64,000 nucleotides of DNA from CAVSNH01 sp963729275. Lineage in GTDB: Bacteria; Actinomycetota; Acidimicrobiia; Acidimicrobiales; RAAP-2. The DNA is taken from contig CAVSNH010000007.1 in the NCBI GenBank assembly GCA_963729275.1, positions 1 through 64,000 on the forward strand, in the 5' to 3' direction. Shown here piece by piece: positions 21,901-30,411 of this stretch; the first letter of the stretch is position 1, and each line of letters opens with the position of its first letter. Both the position numbers and the translations under genes were made by a program. The notes beneath the pieces were generated by a model that had not been told where the DNA came from, ran no database searches, and saw only the letters and a program-made list of their open reading frames with translations.

Positions 21901-23692
21901 GAAAGGACGGCTGCCGGGCGACCTCCGGGCCGGGGCCATCGCCACCCTGGACGGTAACTCGTCCACCATCTGGGAGCCCGGCTTCGGCGCCACCCACCAG
22001 GCCGGCGATTGGCTCCAGTACACCCTGGCCCGGCCGATCACCTTCGACCACCTCGACCTGCAGATCGTGGTCGACGGCCAGCACTCGGTTCCCACCCAGA
22101 TCACGGTGACGGCTGGCAGCAGCTCGCGGACGGTCACGCTCCCTCCGATGGCCGACGCCCCCGTAGCCGGCTCGGTGGTGGACGCACCCGTGAGCTTCCC
22201 GGCGCTCACCGGGCAGAGCATCCGCATCACCGTCGACAAGGTACGCCTCGAGAACACGCCCAACTACTACTCACAGTCGCCCATCGCCATGCCCATCGGC
22301 ATCGCCGAGGTGGGCATCCCCGGCCTCACCGCGGCACCGCTCCCGGCCACCATCCCGAGCTCCTGCCGTGACGACCTCCTGGCCGTCGACGGCCATCCCA
22401 TCTGGGTGCAGGTTTCGGGGTCGACCACCGCCGCCCTCGACCGCCAACCGCTCGACGTCTCGCTGTGCGGTCCCGATGCCTCAGGACTCGCCCTCGGCCC
22501 TGGCAGCCACACCCTCGAGAGCGTGGCCGGCCAGACCACCGGGTTCGACATCGACCAGCTGGCGCTCGACTCGGCCCCGGGTGGTGGGTCGATGCCCATT
22601 GCCGGGCCCGACACGCTGGCCGCCCCTCCGGTCACCCCCGGCCCCACCGTGCGGGTGACCAGCCAGAACGCCACGAGCATCCGCGAGACGGTCTCCGGTC
22701 TGCGCCCGACATCGCCGGACTTCGACCTCGTGCTCGGCGAGAGCATCAATCGAGGCTGGACGGCCACCGTGCTCGGGGGCCGAAACCTCGGGTCGCCGGT
22801 GTTGATCGACGGCTTCGCCAACGGGTGGCGGGTCGACCCGGCCACCCTGGCCGGTGCCCTCCATGGTGGCTCGGTGTCGGTCGTCCTCACCTGGACGCCG
22901 CAGGCCCGGGTCGACGTCGCCCTGATCGTCTCGGTGGTGGCCATCCTGCTGTGCCTCGGTATCGTCCTCGCACCTCTGGCCCGGCGGCGGAGGGTTGGCG
23001 TTGACGCTGACGCCGATGCGCTGGAAACAGCCGTCTCCGAAACGGTGGGCCAGGTGGGCCAGGTGGGCGGGGTGGGAGGTGCCGTCCCGGCCGACACCAC
23101 CGGGCGGTCCCTCGGGCCGCGCCTGGCCGTGCCCTTCGGCGCCACCGGACCCCGGGCCGAATGGTGGGTGGCTCTCATCGCCGCCGTCGCCGTCGGCGTG
23201 GTCGGCGCAGCCATTGCCGCCCCGCTGACCGGGATGGCCGCGGGCGTGGCCACCGGCCTGGTGCTCCTCGTGCCGCGACTGCGAGCCATCATCGGACTGG
23301 TCGCCGTGGGCGGGGTGGTGGCCGCCGGCGTGTACACCGCCGCCCATCAGGCCGCCATGCACGCGCCGACCAATGGCTCGTGGCCTCTCTACTTCGGCAA
23401 GGCCAGCGACCTGGCCTGGGTCGGTGTCGTCTTTCTGGGCAGCGAAGGGGTGGTGGGCGTTCTCCTCGAGCGTGGTCGCCGCCGACCGCCCGTCGAGCAG
23501 CCCACCGGGCCCGTCGTAGTGGGAGGCAACGGCTCCTACCCCGACCCGCCCCCGGTCGAAGAGGACGGAGCGTCGGCCGAGGGGGTCAGCCCGTCGGCCG
23601 AGGGGGTCAGCCCGTCGTACCCGGGACCGCCCCCGTCGACGTCGTCGTCGCCGTCCCCGTCGCCGGTGTCCTCGCCGGCGGGGCCGGACTAA
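18980..23692 (+). CDS. AftD-like alpha-(1->3)-arabinofuranosyltransferase (GT-C, DUF3367 type)
   Basis: About 1570 residues from the GTG at 18980. Family members are decaprenyl-phosphoarabinose-dependent arabinosyltransferases of the cytoplasmic membrane. The N-terminal 440 residues hold about a dozen membrane helices, with an acidic VTDDTKTYLYLDP loop after the first helix (the GT-C Asp-Asp position). A long outside region contains two discoidin-like beta-sandwiches, around residues 745-890 and 980-1120. More helices follow near residues 1310-1330 and 1395-1500. The tail is Pro/Ser-rich with a duplicated SAEGVSP. The last 86 bases overlap the 3' end of the convergent flippase gene. The acceptor (arabinogalactan-like or another glycan) is unknown. 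Confidence 0.82.
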   Translation: MSDPSPATTAGRLDRAYRAVRSPSRLRSALDYAGLAVVAFVPMLWSRPGVVTDDTKTYLYLDPGRYVREAVSLWTPSVGMGTVTHENIGYLLPMGPFYWGLAELHVPLWVAQRLWMGCLLFAAGAGALYLCRVIGLGGPGRYVTALAFMYTPYVLQYAGRISVILMPWAGLPWMVAFVILATRRGGWRYPALFALVVALVSGINASSIIYVGIAPVLWLPYAVIVAREATWRRVWGVAWRTGLLCALVSLWWAVGLQIEAAYGVNVLKVTETVPATSSASLASEVLRGLGYWYFYGADRVGPWTQNMVAYTQNIALILVSFLLPALCFLAAVFSRWRYRSYFVLITVVGTVLAVGPNPYTSPTGVGSLIKDFMVDTTAGLALRSTDRASPLVILGLAIFLGAGVTAVCARIRPLGLAVAAVATAVVAGASVPLWTGGIVANGFTQPASPPAYVHQAASALNDKHPGTRVYALPGNDFAADRWGDTIDTVYPGLMTRPFVTHEQQIMGSLATADVLQAVDSPLQNGTMDWNALAPMASLMDAGDVLVQYDQAYERYGTPNPQQLALDLATTPTGLSDPVDYGTPRPNISLIPELDEAALARPPNQGWTSPLVSYTVADPRPIVRAESASNPLVVDGDADGIVAAADVGLLSGNPTIYYAGTLDTDAGIRAATLGAPADLVVTDTNRKEGYRWNTLSENTGYTETASQGPDTSDPTDAPLDLFPAAPADSQTTAILPGLQSVTASTYGSSITYLPEDRPSAALDGDTDTAWLTDPTVQQRGQWWQATFSTPKTIDNLVLVQPLNGVYDRTISRVRITFDGGHAVSASLGPASLTTAGQVLHFSSRTFRTLRITVTRVHTTGPTPPLGQGSSVGFAEVGIPGVNVQEVISMPQDLLRAAGSASLRDRLSLVMTRLRASGTPPQSDTEPSLDRTFWLPTARTFSMTGTARISPLIPDDMIDRLVGRPGSDYDGLVAYSKGRLPGDLRAGAIATLDGNSSTIWEPGFGATHQAGDWLQYTLARPITFDHLDLQIVVDGQHSVPTQITVTAGSSSRTVTLPPMADAPVAGSVVDAPVSFPALTGQSIRITVDKVRLENTPNYYSQSPIAMPIGIAEVGIPGLTAAPLPATIPSSCRDDLLAVDGHPIWVQVSGSTTAALDRQPLDVSLCGPDASGLALGPGSHTLESVAGQTTGFDIDQLALDSAPGGGSMPIAGPDTLAAPPVTPGPTVRVTSQNATSIRETVSGLRPTSPDFDLVLGESINRGWTATVLGGRNLGSPVLIDGFANGWRVDPATLAGALHGGSVSVVLTWTPQARVDVALIVSVVAILLCLGIVLAPLARRRRVGVDADADALETAVSETVGQVGQVGGVGGAVPADTTGRSLGPRLAVPFGATGPRAEWWVALIAAVAVGVVGAAIAAPLTGMAAGVATGLVLLVPRLRAIIGLVAVGGVVAAGVYTAAHQAAMHAPTNGSWPLYFGKASDLAWVGVVFLGSEGVVGVLLERGRRRPPVEQPTGPVVVGGNGSYPDPPPVEEDGASAEGVSPSAEGVSPSYPGPPPSTSSSPSPSPVSSPAGPD
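23572..23613 (+). repeat. Two tandem 21-bp units in the AftD-like gene
   Basis: The unit beginning GTCGGCCGAGGGGGTCAGCC occurs twice back to back and encodes the duplicated peptide (P)SAEGVSP in the C-terminal tail. The second copy contains the stop codon of the convergent flippase gene. Confidence 0.85.
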
Positions 23693-25277
23693 CTGCGGCC
23701 CGAACGCGCCGCGGCAGCCATCGCTCGCCGCGATGGCGCACGTGGACGAGCGCGAAGGCCACGGCCAGCCCGGCCACCAGGGCCGCTTGGACGATCAGAT
23801 CGGCCCGGGCCGTGGCCACGATGCGACCGTCGGCCCGGGCCACGAGGACGGCGGCCGCCCCGGATCCGGCAGCCAGCAGGGCCACGATCCACCTCGATCC
23901 CGTGCCGAACAGATAATTGGTGATGAGCACCGAGACCGACAGGCAGATCATGGCCGCCACCAACGTGGCAAAGGCCGGGGCGCCGGCGCTCAGCCGAGCC
24001 CCGAAGATGATGGTCAGGAACCGGCGGGGGGCGACCACCGACACGGCCAACAGCACGATGGCGGGGACGGCCAAGAAGATCAAGGTGACGCCGAACTGCC
24101 GGACGGCATGGCCGCCCTCGTTCCACCGGATGGTGGCCTCCGGCAGCAGGTAGGCACCGAGGGCAAGCGCCCCGAAGACCATGGCCTTGGAGGCCACCGA
24201 GATGGCCGCGTAGGGCCCGACGTTGGCATGGTCCAGGCGGCCGAGCAGGATGACGTCCACGTTCTGGAGGAACCCGAGCAGCGCCAGGCCGCAGAACGCC
24301 GCGCCCAGGTCGGCCACCAGTCGGCGGCGGGCCAGGAGACCGTCGACCACCACCGCCCGCCCGGAGCCGGCGCGGCTCGAGCGCAGGGGGCGGTCGCCGG
24401 CATTGAGCCAGTGGGCGTGGACAGCGGCGATGAGCTCTCCGCAGAACAGGCCGAGGCCGTAGCCCTCGACGCCGAGATGGGCGAAGACGAACACCAGGAC
24501 CAGGGCAGTGCGCGCCCCCCCCTCGACCAGCAAGTTGCCGGCCAACGACCGGTAGCGGCGGTGGGCCTGGAGGAGCCCGCGGTCCACGCTGAGAAGGATC
24601 CAGATGCCGCCGGCCACCAAGATGAGCGCCACCCCGCGGCTGTTGGTCAACGACAGCTGTCGGGCGATCCAGCCTCGGGTCAGCACCACCACGACGATCT
24701 CGAGGACCAAGGCGGCCAGGACGGCCCGGTAGGCACGGACCATCCATCGCCGCACCCGGGCCGCCTGGCCGCTCGTCTCGAGGGCGGTCACCCGGCGCAC
24801 CACGCCGACCAGGACGGCGGAACCGGGCATGGAGATGATGAAGAAGAGGCCGAGAAGCTGGGCGATCTCGCCGTAGCTGCGGGAGCTGACCAGTCGGGCT
24901 ACGGCCACCACCAGCAGGGCGGCCACACCGTTCACCACCAGCCCGGCCACCGCCACCGGGCCGGCCTCGGTGAGGCCAGCCCGCACCGACTCGCCACCTC
25001 CAGTGGCCGCGGCGGCGGCCGGCTCCGCTTCGGCCGGGAGGGGGATCATCGGTCCCCCGGCCACGGCGATGCCCACGGCCGGGGACATGGTGACCGACTC
25101 GGTCACCGGCTCGACGGCCGCCTCGATCTCCTCGAGAATCCCCTCCAGCGGTGGCTCGCCGTCCTCGGGTGGGGCCATTCCCGGTCCACCGGCGGCACGT
25201 GGCGCACCTGGCGCCGCCGACACCCCCCGTTCACGCCCCGAGCCGCCGTCGGAGCGATCGGCCCCGTCGGCGTCCAC
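23607..25277 (-). CDS. Polysaccharide/lipid-linked glycan flippase-like membrane protein (MOP superfamily)
   Basis: 556 residues. After an acidic, Pro/Ala-rich N-terminal region of about 100 residues come some 12-14 hydrophobic segments with the spacing of Wzx/polysaccharide-export proteins. The early segment NGVAALLVVAVARLVSSRSYGEIAQLL and the central LGFLQNVDVILLGRL are family-like. It probably moves a lipid-linked glycan across the membrane. The GTG start shares one base with the TAG stop of the FAD oxidoreductase gene, so the two are coupled. Its C-terminal codons overlap the AftD-like gene on the other strand. Confidence 0.72.
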   Translation of the reverse strand: MDADGADRSDGGSGRERGVSAAPGAPRAAGGPGMAPPEDGEPPLEGILEEIEAAVEPVTESVTMSPAVGIAVAGGPMIPLPAEAEPAAAAATGGGESVRAGLTEAGPVAVAGLVVNGVAALLVVAVARLVSSRSYGEIAQLLGLFFIISMPGSAVLVGVVRRVTALETSGQAARVRRWMVRAYRAVLAALVLEIVVVVLTRGWIARQLSLTNSRGVALILVAGGIWILLSVDRGLLQAHRRYRSLAGNLLVEGGARTALVLVFVFAHLGVEGYGLGLFCGELIAAVHAHWLNAGDRPLRSSRAGSGRAVVVDGLLARRRLVADLGAAFCGLALLGFLQNVDVILLGRLDHANVGPYAAISVASKAMVFGALALGAYLLPEATIRWNEGGHAVRQFGVTLIFLAVPAIVLLAVSVVAPRRFLTIIFGARLSAGAPAFATLVAAMICLSVSVLITNYLFGTGSRWIVALLAAGSGAAAVLVARADGRIVATARADLIVQAALVAGLAVAFALVHVRHRGERWLPRRVRAAVSPAPPARTPATGTATTTSTGAVPGTTG

Positions 25278-26839
25278 TACCGGACGGCGTTCCCCACCGG
25301 TTGACGCCGACGTGGCATCGTCGGCGCGTCACGCCCGGTGGGGGGCCCCTCGCGCCCCGGGGCCTCCGCCTGTGACCCCCGGTCGACCGCCTCGTGGTAC
25401 TCCTCCTCGACGTTGACCGACCAGATGTCGTTCGTGGCACCGTGGATGTTCTCCACGGTGAGCATGGCCGTGTACATCGAGTGGTCCTGGTTGTTGTACT
25501 TGTGCATCCCGTTGCGCCCTACCGGGTACACGTTCGGCGCATTCGCCTCCAGCCATCGCCGGATGGTCTCGACCTGGTCCCCATAGCCCTCGTCATAGAC
25601 GGGGTAGGCCTTGGGCATGCGCACCACGTAACCGATCTCCACGTCGCCCACGTCGACCAGCCCGATGGTGGCCAGCTCCTTCGTGGCCATGGCGATCAGG
25701 TCGTCGTCGGGCGTACACCACAGGTCGTCACCCTCGAACAAGAAGTATTCGAGGCCGAGGCAGGTCCGGCCGTCCTTGACCATGGCCGGCGACCAGGCGC
25801 CGAAGTTCTGGATGCGCCCGACCTTCACTTCGGGAGAGTGGATGTAGATCCAATTGTCGGGGAAGCTGCGCTCCTCGGGGACGACGAGGGCGACGGTCAG
25901 GAAGTCGCGATAGTGCAGCGCGTCGGCCGAGTGCTGAACGTCGGGCCCCGCCGGCGGGTCGATGATCCGAACCAGTTGGGTGAGGGGCATGGACGAGATC
26001 ACATGGGAAGCAGCCAGGCGCTCCTCGCGGCCGTCCTTCGTCACCGTCACCGAGACGGCCTGACCGCCCACCACCTGGATGCCGGTCACGGACGTCCCCA
26101 TCCGGATCTCGACGCCCTGGGCGGCGACCTGCTCGGCACAGCGCTCCCACATCAGGCCCGGACCGTATTTCGGGTAGTGAAACTCCTCGATCAGGCTGGT
26201 GACCTGCTTGGCACCCCTGCGACGGGCCCCAGCCACCGACGAGCGCACGGGCTCCCACACCGCGTTCCACAGCGACATGCCCTTGATGCGTTGCGCCCCC
26301 CAATCGGCTGAGATCTCCGAGGCGGAGACCCCCCACACCTTCTGGTTGTAGGTCTTGAAGAAGTGGCGGTACAGACGCCACCCGTAGTTGCGGACGATAT
26401 AGCCCTCGAGGGTGCTCGGGTCCTTGGGTGGGTGGATGCGGACCCATAGGAAGGAAAGGCCACATCGCAAGGCCTCGATGAGGCCGAGGTTGGACAGGGC
26501 GTTCCTGAGCTGGATCGGGTAGTCGTAGAACTTGCCGCCGTAGTAGATCCGGCTCAGACGCGGCCGAAGCAGGAATTCGTCCGGCGTGAGCACTTCGTTC
26601 CAGAAGTCCTCTACCGGCCGCACCTTGGTGAAGAACCGGTGACCGCCGAGGTCGAAGCGCCACCCGTCACGCTCAACCGTTCGGCTGATCCCCCCGACCA
26701 CGTCGTCGGCTTCGACGACCACGACCGGATCCCCGGCCGCGGCGAGCCGATGAGCGGCGGTCAGTCCGGCCGGTCCGGCACCGATGACCACCACCGGAGG
26801 TCGTGCGGAGGCCGCCGACTCCTCGTGCCTTGCTGTCAC
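25277..26839 (-). CDS. FAD-dependent oxidoreductase of the UDP-galactopyranose mutase/protoporphyrinogen-oxidase-like group
   Basis: 520 residues from the GTG at 26839. The N-terminal dinucleotide motif is VVVIGAGPAGLTAAHRLAAAG with Glu at the end of the second strand (VVVVEADDVVGG). It is followed by RFDLGGHRFFTKV, a block shared by UDP-galactopyranose-mutase-like and related amine-oxidase-fold flavoproteins. The C-terminal FAD contact region is YPVGRNGMHKYNNQDHSMYT. At 520 residues it is longer than classical Glf (about 390), so the substrate is not assigned. Its place between a flippase and glycosyltransferases points to nucleotide-sugar or lipid-sugar chemistry. Confidence 0.72.
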   Translation of the reverse strand: MTARHEESAASARPPVVVIGAGPAGLTAAHRLAAAGDPVVVVEADDVVGGISRTVERDGWRFDLGGHRFFTKVRPVEDFWNEVLTPDEFLLRPRLSRIYYGGKFYDYPIQLRNALSNLGLIEALRCGLSFLWVRIHPPKDPSTLEGYIVRNYGWRLYRHFFKTYNQKVWGVSASEISADWGAQRIKGMSLWNAVWEPVRSSVAGARRRGAKQVTSLIEEFHYPKYGPGLMWERCAEQVAAQGVEIRMGTSVTGIQVVGGQAVSVTVTKDGREERLAASHVISSMPLTQLVRIIDPPAGPDVQHSADALHYRDFLTVALVVPEERSFPDNWIYIHSPEVKVGRIQNFGAWSPAMVKDGRTCLGLEYFLFEGDDLWCTPDDDLIAMATKELATIGLVDVGDVEIGYVVRMPKAYPVYDEGYGDQVETIRRWLEANAPNVYPVGRNGMHKYNNQDHSMYTAMLTVENIHGATNDIWSVNVEEEYHEAVDRGSQAEAPGREGPPTGRDAPTMPRRRQPVGNAVR

Positions 26840-27141
26840 CAACCCTGATCCGTTCTCGCCTTCCGGCGGTCGTCGACGCCCGTCACCGGGTCGCCGCTCA
26901 ATCTCGAGGCGGCCGGTGGCCGTTGGCCCTCCCCTGACGAAGCCCACCCCTGGTCCCCACGAAACACGCCGTGTGGGTACCCGGTGCCAGCGGATGGCAA
27001 CCGGCCGTCCACCGAGGAGGGGGCGAGGGATCCACTGCTCTAGCGAGGATAGTGCCTGGCCTTGCGCCGGTGGCGGAACGACCGGCCATGACGCGACGCC
27101 GGCCGGGTGTGGCCCGGGTACCCCGGACGCCGCCATGCTGG
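26840..27141. other. Intergenic stretch without a supported gene
   Basis: Between the PIG-V-like gene and the FAD oxidoreductase gene (both minus). It contains GC-rich inverted segments near the 27142 stop and a minus-strand TATCCT hexamer at about 27049-27054. No partner -35 is clear. The oxidoreductase-flippase pair may therefore have its own promoter here. Confidence 0.4.
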
Positions 27142-28419
27142 TCAGGGCACCACCAGCCCGAAGAGAGCGGCCACGGTATAGGCGGCCATGGCTGTGCCCG
27201 ACAGCACGAGCACGATGATCTCGACCCGACGCCGGGCGGTCAGCGTCGAGGCGGCGATGACCAACGGGAAGGCCCCGAGCGCATAGCGCTCGAAGGAGTC
27301 GAGGTTGGAGGACGTCAGGGAAACGGCGAGCACGGCGGTGGCGAAGGCCGCATAGGAGATCGGCAGCCGGCGGTAGGCCAACACCAGAAGAACCAGGCAG
27401 AGGACCACCCAGGGGATGTGCAGCGCGCTGCCCAAGTGGTGGCCGTGCAGGACGGACACCGCGTTGTGCCACATGGAGGAGAAAGGGGCGGTGATCGCCC
27501 CCCGGTGCCCCTGCTCCTGCTGGACCCGCAACGGCAACAGGGCGTCGCCGAACTGGGCGCCGACCCATCCCAGGTACCACCCGGCGCCGGCCAGCGGCGC
27601 CACCACTGCGGCCGTCTTGGCCACCCCGCCGGCCCAGCCACCACGAGCTGGAACGGTGGCCGGCATGGGCGAGTCGGTGCCCGATGCGGCGGGTGCGGCA
27701 CGCGCTATCCAGTGCTCCCGCACCACCTCGACGAGGACGGGCACCACCAGCAACGCGCCCACCGGCCGGACGAGCCCGGCCGGGAAGGCGGCGGCGGCGG
27801 CCCACCACCACCGATGGCGACGGATGGCCAGCATGGTGGCGATGGCGAGAAGGAGGAGCAGCGAGTCGGCATAGCCGAGGACAAAGGAGTAGGCAGGCGG
27901 GGCCAGGGCCAGGAGCCAGACCGACCGGCGGGCCAGCGCGGCATCACCCAGATCACGACGGACGAGCACCCCGAGGGCGGTGAGCACACCAAGGGTGGCC
28001 AGGTTGGCCACGACGATGACGGCTGTTCCCGTCGTCACTCCCGGCAACCAGGCAAGGGCCCGGGCCAGCATGGGGAAGCCCGGGAAGAAGCGGACCGACT
28101 CGATGCCGGAGGCCGCGTAGCCGTGGGCCGCGATCGACTCGTACCAGCCCGCGTCCCAGGACAACAGACCCTCGTGGACTCGCTGGGCGGCGGCCATGTT
28201 GTGCGGGCGGAGCGTGGACACGCTCAGATGGGCGACAGCCAGCGCCACCAGCACCACGGCCCGCGACACGACCCAGGCCGGGAGCACGGCCGCCACTGCT
28301 CCCCATAGCCGACGCCCGAAACCGCGCCTCTGCCCGGGCACCCTTGCTTCGACCGTGGCCGCGCCCGACTGTGCGGCTCCGGTTCTCGACTCGAGGAGCG
28401 GCCGTCCGGGCGCGGACAC
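27142..28419 (-). CDS. PIG-V-like GT-C mannosyltransferase, integral membrane
   Basis: 425 residues from the GTG at 28419, five bases after the preceding gene's stop. The loop after the first helix carries SWDAGWYESIAAHGY and then RFFPGFPMLARAL, the arrangement seen in PIG-V/Mannosyl_trans2 proteins. The Asp in WDA is the expected GT-C acidic residue. About ten hydrophobic segments follow. Family members use polyprenyl-phosphate-mannose to extend glycolipids or glycoproteins on the outside of the membrane. The acceptor here is unknown. It is linked to the GT39-like gene upstream. Confidence 0.77.
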   Translation of the reverse strand: MSAPGRPLLESRTGAAQSGAATVEARVPGQRRGFGRRLWGAVAAVLPAWVVSRAVVLVALAVAHLSVSTLRPHNMAAAQRVHEGLLSWDAGWYESIAAHGYAASGIESVRFFPGFPMLARALAWLPGVTTGTAVIVVANLATLGVLTALGVLVRRDLGDAALARRSVWLLALAPPAYSFVLGYADSLLLLLAIATMLAIRRHRWWWAAAAAFPAGLVRPVGALLVVPVLVEVVREHWIARAAPAASGTDSPMPATVPARGGWAGGVAKTAAVVAPLAGAGWYLGWVGAQFGDALLPLRVQQEQGHRGAITAPFSSMWHNAVSVLHGHHLGSALHIPWVVLCLVLLVLAYRRLPISYAAFATAVLAVSLTSSNLDSFERYALGAFPLVIAASTLTARRRVEIIVLVLSGTAMAAYTVAALFGLVVP

Positions 28420-28424
28420 GTGAC

Positions 28425-30200
28425 TCAGCCGGTGGTCGGCGTGAGCTGCACCATCCACATGGGCTGGTAGAAGGAGACTCCATTGCCGTTGATGGCGCCC
28501 GTCACCCGGTAGGCCGGATCGCCCTGCAGGGTCTGGACGATCCCTTCGCATTTCACGCCGTAGGACTGATAGCCGGGCGCCCACACCAGAAAGATCGAAT
28601 GCCGGGTGCCGCCTGCATCGGCCATGGCCTCCACCCGGGCGGCGAAGCCGGTCACCGAGGCGGCCTTCACCGCCGCCGCGTAGTCGACCCAGTTCACGAA
28701 CACGGGGCCGGTCTCGCGGGGGAAGGTGATCTGTTGGTAGCGACCGGGCGGTAGCAGGCGATTCACAGCCGGGCCCAGCTGGTCGGGGCAGTAGGCGACC
28801 ACGTCGCCGGGCTTGCCGGCGGCCTGGATGCGGGCCGCCACCTGCCCGGCCTGCGTGCGGTTGGTGACCACGTTGGGCACCGCTCCGGCCAACCCGAGAA
28901 CAGCGGCCACCACGACCAGCCCGGTGCGGACCCGGCGGTCGCGGAAGGTGGCGATCCCGAGGGCCACCAGCAGGAGAAGGGGGATGAACACGACCGAGGC
29001 GTAGCGGGCGTCGAAGGCGCTCTTGGTCACGAACCCGCCGATGATGGCCGCGGCCAAGGTGCCGGTCACGGCGATGGCCAGCGGCCGGCCCCGCGGACGG
29101 GTGAGGAGGTCGAGATCGACGTGGCGCCGGTCCACAGCCAACCCGAACAGGCCCAATCCGGCCAGGGCGAAGAAAAGTAGGGCGAGGGCGCGCCCTTGGC
29201 TCGACGTACCACCGGCGAAGGAGGCGATGGCGCTGACCATGGCGGCGAAGTTCGCCGGGGTGGCCCACGGCGTCCCCGTGTGGCGCGACTGGAAAAGGAA
29301 GATGGGCAGCCACGGCAGGAAGGTCAGACATCCGATGACGACGGCCACCAGCGCCGCCCGCGCCCCTGTCCGCCATGCGGCGCGTCCGCGCCACGCCTCG
29401 AAGGCCAGCCACAAGAGCACGGTGCCAACCAGATAGATCGACCAGTAGTGGGTGTAGAGCAGGAGGCCGGTGACCGCGGCCACGGCAACGAGGTTGCCGG
29501 GCCGGGGGCGCAGCAACGCACGGTCGAGGGCGAGGAAGCCGAGGACCGTGAGCAAGGCCACCAGCGCGTACATCCGGTTCTCGGTGTCGTAGCGCACCGC
29601 GAACGGCGAGGTGGCCACCAGGATCAGGGCCGCCCAGGCCACCGTGGTCCCGCCCAGGCGCCTTCCGGCCAGCCACACGAGCGGCAGGGTGATCACGCCC
29701 ATCACGCCCGACAGTGACCGCACGGCGAGGTCGGACTGGCCGAACCAGCCCATCCAGACGTGGAGCAGCACGTAGTACAGCGGGGGGGCGCCGTCCCGTC
29801 GCAGGAAGGACGGAAGGTCGTGGAGCGGCAGCCGGGCGATGTCGACGGTGAGGGCCTCGTCCAACCAGAGGTCCGACGTCGTCCAGAAGCGGAGCACGAG
29901 CCCGGCGAGGATGGCCACGGCCACGGCGGCGGCCAGGAGCAGGTGGGTGGACGGCCGGAAGGGGGGTCCATCCCGATCCTCGACCACTCCCTCCGGCGGG
30001 GCGCTGACCGGGGGGCCGCCCGGCGGGATGGCACTGCTCGGAGCCGGCCGTTCGGCCACGGCCACGCCACCAGGGGCTGAGGATGCCGGTGCCGGCCGGT
30101 CGGCGACGTCGCCCCCGACATCCACGTCCGAGCGCCCGTCCTGTGGCGACAACTCCTCGGGTTGAGTGAGCGGCACCGAACCTGAAGCGGCCGCATCCAT
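28425..30200 (-). CDS. GT39/ArnT-like polyprenyl-phosphate-sugar glycosyltransferase
   Basis: 591 residues. A Pro/Ala-rich cytoplasmic N-terminus of about 85 residues precedes a first helix and the motif DLWLDEALTVDIARLP. The Asp-Glu in that motif is the GT-C/PMT_2 catalytic loop signature. Further helices run to about residue 460, and a soluble C-terminal domain of about 130 residues ends the protein. It probably transfers a sugar from a lipid carrier on the outer face of the membrane. It heads a run GT39, PIG-V-like, oxidoreductase, flippase. Confidence 0.78.
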   Translation of the reverse strand: MDAAASGSVPLTQPEELSPQDGRSDVDVGGDVADRPAPASSAPGGVAVAERPAPSSAIPPGGPPVSAPPEGVVEDRDGPPFRPSTHLLLAAAVAVAILAGLVLRFWTTSDLWLDEALTVDIARLPLHDLPSFLRRDGAPPLYYVLLHVWMGWFGQSDLAVRSLSGVMGVITLPLVWLAGRRLGGTTVAWAALILVATSPFAVRYDTENRMYALVALLTVLGFLALDRALLRPRPGNLVAVAAVTGLLLYTHYWSIYLVGTVLLWLAFEAWRGRAAWRTGARAALVAVVIGCLTFLPWLPIFLFQSRHTGTPWATPANFAAMVSAIASFAGGTSSQGRALALLFFALAGLGLFGLAVDRRHVDLDLLTRPRGRPLAIAVTGTLAAAIIGGFVTKSAFDARYASVVFIPLLLLVALGIATFRDRRVRTGLVVVAAVLGLAGAVPNVVTNRTQAGQVAARIQAAGKPGDVVAYCPDQLGPAVNRLLPPGRYQQITFPRETGPVFVNWVDYAAAVKAASVTGFAARVEAMADAGGTRHSIFLVWAPGYQSYGVKCEGIVQTLQGDPAYRVTGAINGNGVSFYQPMWMVQLTPTTG

Positions 30201-30411
30201 GCCCGCATGGTACCGAGCGACCCGCTGCGACCCGGAGCAGTGGCCCCGATCACCCGCAGGTCGGGCTCCGAACGTTCACGGCGCCGCGCCATGGACCCTT
30301 GGCGGTGGCGGCAGTATCGTGCCCCCACGGCACTCCAAGCCTGCGGCACTATGCAGGCGCTGGGGAATCACAGATTCACTGCGGCGACGCCGTTCGAACG
30401 GGGAGGAGCCA

